From Chloroflexota bacterium (lineage in GTDB: Bacteria > Chloroflexota > Dormibacteria > Dormibacterales > Dormibacteraceae): a DNA stretch of 37,581 bases. Shown piece by piece: positions 1-7,260 of this stretch. Where the stretch lies: positions 1-37,581 of the forward strand of contig VBHJ01000021.1 of NCBI GenBank assembly GCA_005887685.1, given 5' to 3'. The notes beneath the pieces are model-generated. The model worked only from the letters and a program-made list of their open reading frames with translations. It was not told the origin of the DNA and made no database searches. Each line of letters begins with the position of its first letter. Position 1 is the first letter of the stretch. Both the position numbers and the translations under genes were made by a program.

Positions 1-336
1 CTCCTCATCGGTTGAGGGGTAGCGGTCATCGAGCAGGGCCATGTACGCGGTCACCCGGTTGGAGAAGCGAAGGAGATTGAGATTCCAGTCAAACCACCAC
101 CGCGGATACTTCTGCCGGAACACGATCATCAGGACGACCGGCAGGAAGACCGCCCCGCCGCCGATCGCCAGCGTCTGCATCGCCGACTCGTTGTCGCTGT
201 GCAGGGCCGCGCTCGGCAGCATGCCGATCACGATGAGAATCGGAATCGCCGCGAAAATTCGCAAAGCGGTGGCGAGCCGGTTGAGCGGCCGGCTGGGAAA
301 GTCGACGTCGAACTGCACCGGGTAGCTGCTTACCAT
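1..336 (-). CDS. DUF4389 domain membrane protein (C-terminus cut by window edge)
   Basis: This frame is open to the window edge, so only the first 112 codons are seen. The ATG at 336 is preceded by a good ribosome binding site (AGGAGA, about 6 bases upstream). The protein opens YPVQFDVDFPSRPLNRL, has two hydrophobic segments (about residues 25-43 and 54-72), and then a WWFDWNLNLLRFSNRV stretch followed by AYMALLDDRYP. This pattern is typical of DUF4389 proteins, small membrane proteins of unknown function. It starts 31 bases after the FtsX-type permease stop and is probably the last visible gene of the PadR-ABC operon, so it may be an accessory of that transporter. The family call rests on recognised motifs only. 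Confidence 0.72.
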   Translation of the reverse strand, partial: MVSSYPVQFDVDFPSRPLNRLATALRIFAAIPILIVIGMLPSAALHSDNESAMQTLAIGGGAVFLPVVLMIVFRQKYPRWWFDWNLNLLRFSNRVTAYMALLDDRYPSTDEE

Positions 337-367
337 TGGTTTTCTCCTAGCTGAATTACGAGTTGGG

Positions 368-2701
368 TCATTCGGCGTGCAGGACTTCAACCACGTTGGT
401 CCGGGCGGCCCAGCGCCCTGGGATCACGGCGGCGACAACCGCCACGATCACCCCGCCCAGCGGAATGAGGATCACCTGCCAGGGTTCGAAGGCGCCGTGG
501 GCGGCGGGCGGCGGCGCGGTGCCGCCGACGCTGCTGATGATCAGGTCGAACAGCGCCCCGCTCATCCAGATGCCCGCCGGTACCGCAAGGAGAGCACCGA
601 CCAGCGCCAGGAAGCCCGCGGAGCTCGCGACCATCCCGATCACCTGGCGCGGGCTCATGCCGAGCGCCTTGAGTGTCGCGGTATCCCGCACGCGCTCGCG
701 CGTGTTCAGCATCAGGGTGTTGAAGATGCCGGCGACGGCGATCAGCGCGATCACCGCGGCAATGGCGAACAGGACGCCGGCGATCGAGTTGAGAAAGGTG
801 GTGTCACCGGTGCTGTTGGCCTGCACGTCAAGCAGGTCCGGCTCGGCCGCCGCCAGGCGCTTCACATAGGCCTCGATGTTTGAACCTGGCTTGAGTGCGA
901 CCAGGTAGCTGGACGGCGAGAGGTCCGGGGCGGCCGCCGCGATCGTCGACCAGTCCAGGATCAGCTCGTGGCCGCCGGGACCGGAAACGAGGTCGTAGAG
1001 CACGCCCACGACCCGCACCCGGAGGTCGGCGCCGTGAAAAGTCGCAGTAAAACTGTCGCCGAGCTTGAGGTGGGCGTCGTGAAGCAGACCCGCGGGAGCC
1101 ACCACTTCTCCTGGACCGTCGATCCAGCGACCCGAGGTCACCTGGTAGCCCAGCGCCGATGAGTTGCCGCGAAGGATTACCGAGTAGGCGGGATCGGCGA
1201 TCCCGGGCACGGTGATGCCGGTGATCGTCTGCGCGACCACGCGCTCGGTCTCAGGCTGCGAGCTGATCAGCCGAGTGGCGTCGGCGTCCGCAAGCGCGGG
1301 GCCCTTCGTGACCACGACGTCCACGTTTCCGAGGTGCCCCTCGTACTTGTAGATCCCATAAAAGCTGCCGGTTTCTCCCAGCGCGACGTACATCGTCGCA
1401 ACGCCCAGGAAGACTGCGACCAGGGTGAGGATCGCCCGCATGGGGCGCGCCGTCGCGTCGCCCAGACCCAGCACCACGGCCCGCGGGAGGCGGGCCCTGG
1501 AGGCCATGCGGCGGAGCCAGCGCCCGCTCTGGCCGCGGGGCGCGGTGGCGTTGGCGATCACGATGACGGGCTTGAGCAGGCCGGCCCGCACCGCCGGAAT
1601 CACAGCCGCGATGGCAACGATGAGCAGCGCGCCGCCCAGCGCGAGGAGGTCGACCGCGGGCGAGAACGTCCCCTGGTAAGCGAGGCCCAGCGCCTGCGAG
1701 CTGCTGGCCGCCAGGGGCTGGCCCAGGACCGTGCCGATGGGAATGCCGACGATGCAGGCCGCCGCCGCGGGGACCATGACCTGGAGCACGAATACCCCAA
1801 CCACCTGCGGTGGTGTGAACCCGATCGCCTTCATGATCCCGATCTCGCGATACCCGGAGATGACGATGCCCGTCACGAGGTTGGCCACGATCGCCGCGGT
1901 CGCCGCGAGCGCGAAGACGCTGAAGGCCATGAGGACGCTGGTGAGCACCTGTGTCGAGACGTGGAAGACGCTGCTGATGAATATGTAGTTGACCGAGTCG
2001 GTCACACTCCCAGCTGGAAGTGAGGCGCGCAACAGGTCCGTTCGCGCCTGCAGCTGAGCGCTCGTGGGATCAGTGGCGAATCGGTAGCTCATTCGGTAGG
2101 AGGACGAGCCCGCGAGGGTCAAAGGCGCGAATGCCGAAGGAAGGACCCAGGCGTGCTGCTGGCCGCCGACGTCCGCGCGGACCTCATCGATGTCCGCCAC
2201 CAGGGCGGTGACCTTGAGGACCGGCTGCTCCGGAACGCTGAGGACCGTCAGCCGGTCCCCCACCGAGACGTGGTTGATGTCGGCAAAGGACCGCGTCAGC
2301 GCGATCTCGTTGCCGGCTGCCGGCCAGCGGCCCGCCGTGATGCGAAGCTGCTCGACGTCCCCGTTGGGATTGCCGCGCGCGATGGTGGTCACCAGATACT
2401 TGTGTCCGCCCGTCCGAAACTGCATGTCGGTGGCGGGATACGGACCGCCAAACGCGACCGCTCCGATGAGCGCCGGCGTTCCGGCGAGAGTGGCCGGATC
2501 TACGCGGCTGTCGAACGTCACCTGCAGGTGGGCGCCTTTCTGTGCGTCGAACGCCGCCTGATAGGGATCGCGCGCCTGCGACAGCAGGGTCAGCGTCATC
2601 GTGGCCGTTACCACCGCCAGCAGGGTCGTGCCGAAGATGACGATGGCCGGCAGCCGCCGCCGGCGTAGGTCTCGTATGGCTTTGAGGAGGACCGCCGTCA
2701 T
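368..2701 (-). CDS. ABC transporter permease, two FtsX domains (MacB/LolC-like)
   Basis: This 777-residue membrane protein has the layout of a duplicated FtsX permease: an N-terminal membrane helix (about 18-42), a large extracytoplasmic domain, and a block of three helices (about 255-375). A second helix follows near 425-440, then a second extracytoplasmic domain and three C-terminal helices. Cytoplasmic loops of the FtsX type (ISGYREIGIMKAIGF and RERVRDTATLKALGM) precede the second helix of each block and should contact the ATPase. The start ATG overlaps the stop of the ATPase gene (ATGA), so translation is coupled. Proteins of this family use mechanotransmission to export lipoproteins, peptides or drugs; the substrate cannot be read here. 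Control is probably by the adjacent PadR repressor. Confidence 0.93.
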   Translation of the reverse strand: MTAVLLKAIRDLRRRRLPAIVIFGTTLLAVVTATMTLTLLSQARDPYQAAFDAQKGAHLQVTFDSRVDPATLAGTPALIGAVAFGGPYPATDMQFRTGGHKYLVTTIARGNPNGDVEQLRITAGRWPAAGNEIALTRSFADINHVSVGDRLTVLSVPEQPVLKVTALVADIDEVRADVGGQQHAWVLPSAFAPLTLAGSSSYRMSYRFATDPTSAQLQARTDLLRASLPAGSVTDSVNYIFISSVFHVSTQVLTSVLMAFSVFALAATAAIVANLVTGIVISGYREIGIMKAIGFTPPQVVGVFVLQVMVPAAAACIVGIPIGTVLGQPLAASSSQALGLAYQGTFSPAVDLLALGGALLIVAIAAVIPAVRAGLLKPVIVIANATAPRGQSGRWLRRMASRARLPRAVVLGLGDATARPMRAILTLVAVFLGVATMYVALGETGSFYGIYKYEGHLGNVDVVVTKGPALADADATRLISSQPETERVVAQTITGITVPGIADPAYSVILRGNSSALGYQVTSGRWIDGPGEVVAPAGLLHDAHLKLGDSFTATFHGADLRVRVVGVLYDLVSGPGGHELILDWSTIAAAAPDLSPSSYLVALKPGSNIEAYVKRLAAAEPDLLDVQANSTGDTTFLNSIAGVLFAIAAVIALIAVAGIFNTLMLNTRERVRDTATLKALGMSPRQVIGMVASSAGFLALVGALLAVPAGIWMSGALFDLIISSVGGTAPPPAAHGAFEPWQVILIPLGGVIVAVVAAVIPGRWAARTNVVEVLHAE

Positions 2702-3429
2702 CGCGACGCCTCCTCGCCCCGGACGCGGATCACCTCAGAAGGTGCCCGCTCCGGGCTCTCGAGCCGCGCGTCGTCGACGATCTTTCCGTCCATCACGCTG
2801 ATCACTCGCGCGGCGTGGCGGGTCGCGAGCTTTGCGTCGTGGGTGACGAGCAGGATCGTCTGACCGTCGCGGTGAAGCTGGCCGAGGAGCTCCATCACCT
2901 GGTCGCCTGTCTTCGTGTCGAGCGCGCCGGTCGGCTCATCGGCGAGCAGCAGCGTCGGGTTGTTGATCAGGGCGCGCGCGAGCGCGACGCGCTGCTGCTG
3001 GCCCCCGCTGAGTCGGGCGGGATAGCGATCGGCCACGTCTGGGATGCCCAGCTGCTCCATCAGCTCGCGTCCGCGAACATTCGCGTCATTGCCCTTGAGC
3101 TGGGCGGGGATGAGGACGTTCTCCAGCGCCGTCAGGTTTGGGAGCAGGTAGAAGAACTGGAAGACGAATCCGATGTGGTCGCGCCGGAACCTCGCGAGTG
3201 CGGACTCGCCCAGGTTGCCGAGGTTTGTTCCACCCACCGCGACGGTTCCGGAGGAGGGCCTGTCCAGGCCGGCGACCAGGTTGAGCATGGTCGACTTGCC
3301 GCTGCCCGACGGGCCCATGATCGCCGTGAATTCGCCCTTCTCGACCGACACCGACATGTTGTTCAGAGCGCCGGTGATGCCGCCCTGATACACCTTGCTG
3401 ACGTTGTCGAGCCGGACCAGCTCGCTCAT
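2698..3429 (-). CDS. ABC transporter ATP-binding protein (LolD/MacB type)
   Basis: This 243-residue ATPase has all expected motifs: Walker [10 protein letters not shown], the ABC signature [14 protein letters not shown], Walker [13 protein letters not shown] and the H-loop [17 protein letters not shown] is characteristic of the LolD/FtsE/MacB group that pairs with FtsX-type permeases. The open frame extends further upstream, but the ATG at 3429 ([12 protein letters not shown]) overlaps the PadR stop in an ATGA junction and matches the usual N-terminus, so that start was chosen. Its own stop overlaps the permease ATG. The protein would sit on the cytoplasmic face as a dimer driving the adjacent permease. 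Confidence 0.95.
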   Translation of the reverse strand: MSELVRLDNVSKVYQGGITGALNNMSVSVEKGEFTAIMGPSGSGKSTMLNLVAGLDRPSSGTVAVGGTNLGNLGESALARFRRDHIGFVFQFFYLLPNLTALENVLIPAQLKGNDANVRGRELMEQLGIPDVADRYPARLSGGQQQRVALARALINNPTLLLADEPTGALDTKTGDQVMELLGQLHRDGQTILLVTHDAKLATRHAARVISVMDGKIVDDARLESPERAPSEVIRVRGEEASR

Positions 3430-3959
3430 TCCGCCGCTCCCCCCTCCGCTCCGAAACGCTCTGAAGAAAGTTCGTCCATCCATTTGAGATCTGCCTCCGT
3501 GTGCAGTAATGCGCCGCGCACAAGCCGCGCCAGGTCGATGCGGCCGTCACGACGCGCCCGTTCTTCCAGCCGGTTGAGGTCCCGCAGGCGCTGCAGGTAA
3601 GCGCGCTTCTGGCGAGCCAGCATCTGCTGCAGACCGCCGTTCGCGATGCGGGTCGCGAGGAGGAGCTTCACGTAGATGTCCTCGTGCAGCTGCTGGGGCC
3701 CGGAGTCGGCCTCCGCGAGCCACTGGTCGAGCGCCTTGTGACCCTCGGGCGAGAGCTCGTAGCTCTGCTTGCCGCGGTCTCCGCGGCGACCGACGGGCCG
3801 CACGAGACCGTCGCGCTCGAGGCGCTGCAGGGTCGTGTAGATCTGGCCGATATTGACTTCCCAGGTCCCACCGAGCATCGCCTCAAAGCGGTTCTTCACC
3901 TCATATCCATGGAGCGGCTCCCCTTTGAGGAGCCCCAGCACGCCGTACTTAAGCGACAA
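3426..3959 (-). CDS. PadR-family transcriptional regulator
   Basis: This 177-residue protein has an N-terminal PadR winged helix (LSLKYGVLGLL, then GEPLHGYEVKNR, then IYTTLQRLERDGLV) and a helical C-terminal dimerisation region of the Vir_act_alpha_C type (about 95-170). The start is TTG at 3959; no in-frame ATG precedes the conserved helix and the ribosome binding site is weak. It is first in the operon and overlaps the ABC ATPase by ATGA. PadR regulators next to ABC exporters usually repress their own operon until a ligand or toxic compound releases them. The palindrome immediately upstream, which overlaps the probable -10 region, fits autorepression. Confidence 0.93.
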   Translation of the reverse strand: MSLKYGVLGLLKGEPLHGYEVKNRFEAMLGGTWEVNIGQIYTTLQRLERDGLVRPVGRRGDRGKQSYELSPEGHKALDQWLAEADSGPQQLHEDIYVKLLLATRIANGGLQQMLARQKRAYLQRLRDLNRLEERARRDGRIDLARLVRGALLHTEADLKWMDELSSERFGAEGGAAE

Positions 3960-3972
3960 TCTTTCGTCTAAC

Positions 3973-4002
3973 CATACTCAGTATGTATGCCGAGTATGTA
4001 TG
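3973..4002. promoter_or_regulatory. PadR operator candidate (palindrome plus direct repeat)
   Basis: CATACT-C-AGTATG is a perfect 13-base dyad at 3973-3985. AGTATGTATG occurs twice, at 3980-3989 and 3993-4002, with a 13-base period, and ATACTC/GAGTAT form a wider dyad (3974-3979 and 3992-3997). The block is AT-rich in a GC-rich context and covers the -10 region of the PadR promoter. Assignment to PadR is by position and symmetry. Confidence 0.65.
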
Positions 4003-4021
4003 AGAGCCGCGCGAAAGTCAA
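3993..4021 (-). promoter_or_regulatory. Probable sigma-70-type promoter of the PadR-ABC operon
   Basis: On the minus strand TTGACT (4021-4016) and CATACT (3998-3993) are separated by 17 bases, which puts transcription start near 3986, about 27 bases before the TTG start codon. The -10 element lies inside the PadR-type repeat, the arrangement expected for autorepression. Confidence 0.6.
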
Positions 4022-4124
4022 GGCCCTGCTTGAAGATGGCGCCGCCGACCGATGCGGCGGATGATCAGTCGGATCTAGAAGCGCACTCGCGCCCGCATAG
4101 AAAGAGGACGCGCGCGAGCGCCGG

Positions 4125-4496
4125 CTAGCTCTTGGGTCTCCGGCGCCTCACCGCGGTGATGAGCCGCACCACCCACCAGCCCACCCACGCCAGCACCACC
4201 AGCACGACCCCGACCTCGAGCACGGCCATTCCCGGCTCGTTGGTCTTGAACGCGGTCAACTTCGCCGCGTTCGGCGAGGGTGAGGATGACGACGTGGTGG
4301 TCGGCTTGGCGCCCTTGGGCGGCGTCGACTGCTTGGGAGTGGCAGTGGGCGCAGGCTTCGTGCCGCTCGGCGCCGTGGGCGTGGGCGTGTGGTTGCCGGA
4401 CGGCGGGCGCGGCGGCAATATGCCGGGCGGGGGCTGAACGGGCCGCGGCTCGCCACCGGGCTCGGTACCGGGCTCGGGACCGGGCTGGGCCTCGGG
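4125..4496 (-). pseudogene. Out-of-frame C-terminal membrane anchor of the GH26-like protein
   Basis: This frame is open from just after a stop at 4497-4499 down to the stop at 4125. It encodes a Pro/Thr/Ser-rich tail, one hydrophobic helix (MAVLEVGVVLVVLAWVGWWV) and a basic end RRRRPKS, which is a typical cell-surface stalk and membrane anchor. It has no plausible start of its own; only a TTG inside the repeat is available. The neighbouring GH26 frame runs into an Arg/Pro tail of low-complexity nonsense at the same place. The simplest reading is one gene with a net loss of one base (or gain of two) between about 4420 and 4500. It could be a sequencing or assembly error in the repeat, a real mutation, or a phase-variable site. 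Confidence 0.6.
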
Positions 4497-5686
4497 CTAG
4501 GCGCGGGGCTGGGGACCGGACTTGGAGTCTGGCCTGGCTGAGGGCTGGGCACCGGGCTCGGCACAGGGCTGGGTGGCGGGGGTGGTGGCGGCGTTGGCTT
4601 CGGGCTCGGCACCGGGCTGGGTGGCGGAGGTGGTGGCGGGGGTGGTGGTGTGGGGCTCGGCGGTGGAGGCGGAGAAGCGCAGCCGCCGAAGGCTGTCCGC
4701 GCGCCGGAGATCGAGTTGGCGGACGAATCCAGGGCGAACGGGATGCCGTTCTCGCTGAACCAGACCACCGCTTTGATCCGCGGGAACTGAGACCCAAGCG
4801 CGGAAGCGGAGTCGATGATCCACTGGCCCTTGGAGACGCCGGCGGGATCGCCGGCGACCGGTTCGGCGCTGCCCCACTCGGCGAACATCATCGGCTTCGA
4901 GGAGAGGCCGGCCAGCTTGGTGTAGATCTGCATGTCGCCCAGCAGCTGAGCGAGTGACTCCCACTGGCCGGCGGCGGCACCCCAGTTGTAGACGTCGATC
5001 GCCATCCAGTCGACATACGCGTCGCCGGGATAGAAGGACCGCTGGTCCACTCCCGCCGGGTTCCACGCGTCGGGGTTCCAGACCCACTGCACGTTGGTCG
5101 CGCCGACGCGGGTGAAGCGGTCGTGGATGTGGCGGAAGGCTGCGATGTAGTCGGCTTGCGTGTTGCCGTTGACGCCGTAGCCCCACGGGTACCAGTTGCC
5201 GTCCATCTCGTGGAGGACGTCGAGCATGACCGGGTAGCCGTAGCTGTGCAGGCCAACGGCCCAGGAGTCGATGTAGGCGTCGTAGTTGCCGGCTGCGATG
5301 TTCCTGAGCGGGAACGCGTTGTTCCCCACCGTGAATGGAGCGCCCCACGCTTCCCAGGTAAGCAGCGGCGTGGCGCCCCCGCCGCCGACCGAGTTGTAGT
5401 TGCGAATGTTGTCGAAGAGCGGGTGGACATAGGCCCAGGTGCCCCATGAGGCGCCCCACTGCGTGTACCAGTGCACGATCGTCGTGTGACGGTTGATGCT
5501 GGTGTCGAGGGCGCGTAGGGAGGTCATCGCCGGATCGAGCGGAGCGTTGGTCTGATAGGCGCCCCATTGGACCGTGCACGGCGCAACATTGGCCTGCGCA
5601 GGCTTGGCGGACACGAGGCCTGCGAGGATCAACGGCGCGACGAGCACGGCTGCGATCAGGCAAGCGGAAGCAGGATGGACACGCAC
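4256..5686 (-). CDS. Secreted GH26-like glycoside hydrolase (beta-mannanase type), frame disrupted near C-terminus
   Basis: The GTG start at 5686 gives a signal peptide (about residues 1-32, cleavage near AQA) followed by a single TIM-barrel-like domain (about 36-335). The signature VLHEMDGNWYPWG places the acid/base at E160, and PMMFAEWGS places the nucleophile at E270. Both are the expected GH26 positions. A long Pro/Ser linker follows from about residue 339 (SPVPSPVPSP repeats). After about residue 425 the reading changes to an Arg/Pro-rich tail that looks like a frameshift; the anchor seen in the other frame (4125-4496) was probably the original C-terminus. A second GH26-like gene lies at 15978-17060. 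In this locus it may trim or release the exopolysaccharide rather than digest dietary mannan; that role is inferred. Confidence 0.85.
   Translation of the reverse strand: MRVHPASACLIAAVLVAPLILAGLVSAKPAQANVAPCTVQWGAYQTNAPLDPAMTSLRALDTSINRHTTIVHWYTQWGASWGTWAYVHPLFDNIRNYNSVGGGGATPLLTWEAWGAPFTVGNNAFPLRNIAAGNYDAYIDSWAVGLHSYGYPVMLDVLHEMDGNWYPWGYGVNGNTQADYIAAFRHIHDRFTRVGATNVQWVWNPDAWNPAGVDQRSFYPGDAYVDWMAIDVYNWGAAAGQWESLAQLLGDMQIYTKLAGLSSKPMMFAEWGSAEPVAGDPAGVSKGQWIIDSASALGSQFPRIKAVVWFSENGIPFALDSSANSISGARTAFGGCASPPPPPSPTPPPPPPPPPPSPVPSPKPTPPPPPPPSPVPSPVPSPQPGQTPSPVPSPAPSPRPSPVPSPVPSPVASRGPFSPRPAYCRRARRPATTRPRPRRRAARSLRPLPLPSSRRRPRAPSRPPRRHPHPRRTRRS
4430..4672. repeat. Low-complexity repeat encoding a Pro/Ser linker
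   Basis: The plus strand shows short tandem motifs of the GGGCTCGGCACC and GGTGGCGG type. On the coding strand these read as PPPP runs and SPVPSP units. Slippage-prone DNA of this kind is a natural place for the frameshift seen at its left end. Confidence 0.65.
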
Positions 5687-5826
5687 GCCTTTCGAGGCAC
5701 CTCCAGCGACCGGGGATCAAACGCGCTTAACGCCATAGGGGCCGAAACCCTGCGTTCGGACGGGGCCGGCGGGGGGCGCCTGCGCGGAGCATAGGCGATG
5801 CCCGTCCCGATGGGGACTCTCGCCCA

Positions 5827-5856
5827 TTTACTCAGGCCGATAGGCACGGCTAGGCT
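5827..5856 (+). promoter_or_regulatory. Weak promoter candidate for the polysaccharide genes
   Basis: TTTACT (5827-5832) and TAGGCT (5851-5856) are 18 bases apart, and transcription would start in the A-run near 5862. Both hexamers deviate from consensus. The rest of the 212-base divergent gap between the GH26 gene and the Wzz-like gene shows no further recognisable element. Confidence 0.3.
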
Positions 5857-5866
5857 CGAAAAAAGG

Positions 5867-5902
5867 ATGGGTGCACGCACGCGCCCGGCGGCCACCGGTT
5901 GA
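5867..5902 (+). CDS. Possible 11-residue leader peptide overlapping the Wzz-like start
   Basis: An ATG directly after AAAAAAGG opens an 11-codon frame (MGARTRPAATG) whose TGA overlaps the TTG start of the following gene as TTGA. The same junction type is used between real genes elsewhere in this window. It may couple translation of the copolymerase. No homology supports it. Confidence 0.22.
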   Translation: MGARTRPAATG

Positions 5903-7251
5903 CCGCCCGGAAACCACCCGACATAAAGACCATCGGCGATTCACTGCGGCACCGCCGGGTGCTGATCGCCCTGGTCTTGTTGGTGTGCCTCGGAGCGGCC
6001 GGCGCGTTGAGCGTGGTCCGGCACAAGACCTACGAGGCCAGCGCGCTGCTCTACGTCGACGAGCGCCACAACTCCTCGCAGGGCTTCGACCTGGCGCTCC
6101 AGGCCGGCGAGCTCCTGAGCCACCACTACATCGAGATGGCCACCAGCCGCGAGGTTCTGAACGCGGCATGCGCAGACGGGGACGTGGCCGCCCTGGTGCC
6201 CAACTGCAGCGCTGACGTCCTCACGGGTCACATTCGGGCGGGGACGGTGAACGGCACGAGCATGATCTCCGTCACCGCTGACGCGCGCTCGCCTCAAGCC
6301 GCGGCCGCCATCGCCAACGCGGTGGCCAACGGGCTCGTGGCCCAGGACGCTCAGCAGGTCGACCAGCTGCTGAAGCCCACGCGTGACTACCTCGACTCCG
6401 AGCTGCAGCGTCTCGACAAGGCGATCGCGGACGCGCGGCAGGCTCTTGCCGCCGCGCCGCCCAACTCGCCGCAGGCGGCGGCTGGGCTGGCCTACCTCAA
6501 CCAGCTGCAGGGGGAATACGACGCCGACTACGCGCGGCGCCAGGACCTGGCCGTCGAGCAGTTTCGGCTCAGCGGCAACCTTTCGGTGGTCCAGGCTGCC
6601 GTGCCGCCGACCAGGCCGTCCGACCCCGATCCGCTGCGCTACCTGGCCGCCGGGCTCGTGGCAGGGCTTGTCCTCGGACTGCTGGTGGCGCTGATGGTGG
6701 AGTACTTCGACGACCGGCTGCTGGAGCCGGAGCAGCTCGGCCGCGCCGTGGGAACCGACCTGGTGGTCCGAATCCCCAAGGCGCCGCCTCACGTCAGCAG
6801 CCCGGCGCCTTTCGCGCTGGCGCACGCCAACCTCCTGGCCGGCCATCGGCCATTGCAGACCTTGCTCGTGACCGGGGCCACCGCCGGCGACCCTGCCGAC
6901 GCCGTCGCCTGGGAGCTCGGCGCGGCCGCCACCGAGGCGGGACAGACGGTGGCCGTCATCCCGACCTCGGCTTCGAACGGCGTGCCGCACCCGGAGCCCG
7001 ACCTGACGGTGATCGCGGCGCCGTCGCCCGAGACCAGCTCGCGGGTGGTGCGGCTGGCCTCCGGCGGCGGCTTCGCGATCGTGGTCGCAACGGCGGGCTC
7101 GACCCGCTTCCGCGATGCACAGCGCACCGCAGAGCTGCTGCGCCGGGCCGGCGCTCAGGTGGTGGCGGCCGTCCTGGTGTCCAAGAACGCCGGTCACGGC
7201 TCCAATGGGCATCGGTCCAACGGGCGCCGGTCCCGCCTCGGACGCGGCTGA
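5899..7251 (+). CDS. Wzz-like polysaccharide copolymerase with degenerate kinase-like C-terminal domain
   Basis: This 450-residue protein has two membrane helices (about 20-38 and 247-270) enclosing an extracytoplasmic region with a coiled-coil-rich middle (about 140-225). The Pro-rich segment VPPTRPSDPDP before helix 2 is the hallmark of chain-length regulators. The cytoplasmic part after residue 280 resembles the BY-kinase fold (LLVTGATAGDPAD, later FAIVVATAGS). It lacks a GxxGxGKT Walker A and a terminal tyrosine cluster, so it is unlikely to be an active kinase. The only plausible start is TTG at 5899. It heads the plus-strand polymerase-flippase-aminotransferase run and should control polymer length at the membrane. 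Confidence 0.85.
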   Translation: MTARKPPDIKTIGDSLRHRRVLIALVLLVCLGAAGALSVVRHKTYEASALLYVDERHNSSQGFDLALQAGELLSHHYIEMATSREVLNAACADGDVAALVPNCSADVLTGHIRAGTVNGTSMISVTADARSPQAAAAIANAVANGLVAQDAQQVDQLLKPTRDYLDSELQRLDKAIADARQALAAAPPNSPQAAAGLAYLNQLQGEYDADYARRQDLAVEQFRLSGNLSVVQAAVPPTRPSDPDPLRYLAAGLVAGLVLGLLVALMVEYFDDRLLEPEQLGRAVGTDLVVRIPKAPPHVSSPAPFALAHANLLAGHRPLQTLLVTGATAGDPADAVAWELGAAATEAGQTVAVIPTSASNGVPHPEPDLTVIAAPSPETSSRVVRLASGGGFAIVVATAGSTRFRDAQRTAELLRRAGAQVVAAVLVSKNAGHGSNGHRSNGRRSRLGRG

Positions 7252-7260
7252 CGCCCTAAG

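Noticed and set aside
5687-5826. Riboswitch in the GH26/Wzz divergent gap
   Set aside because: No recognised conserved aptamer core (for example of cyclic dinucleotide riboswitches) could be matched by eye; a covariance-model search would decide.
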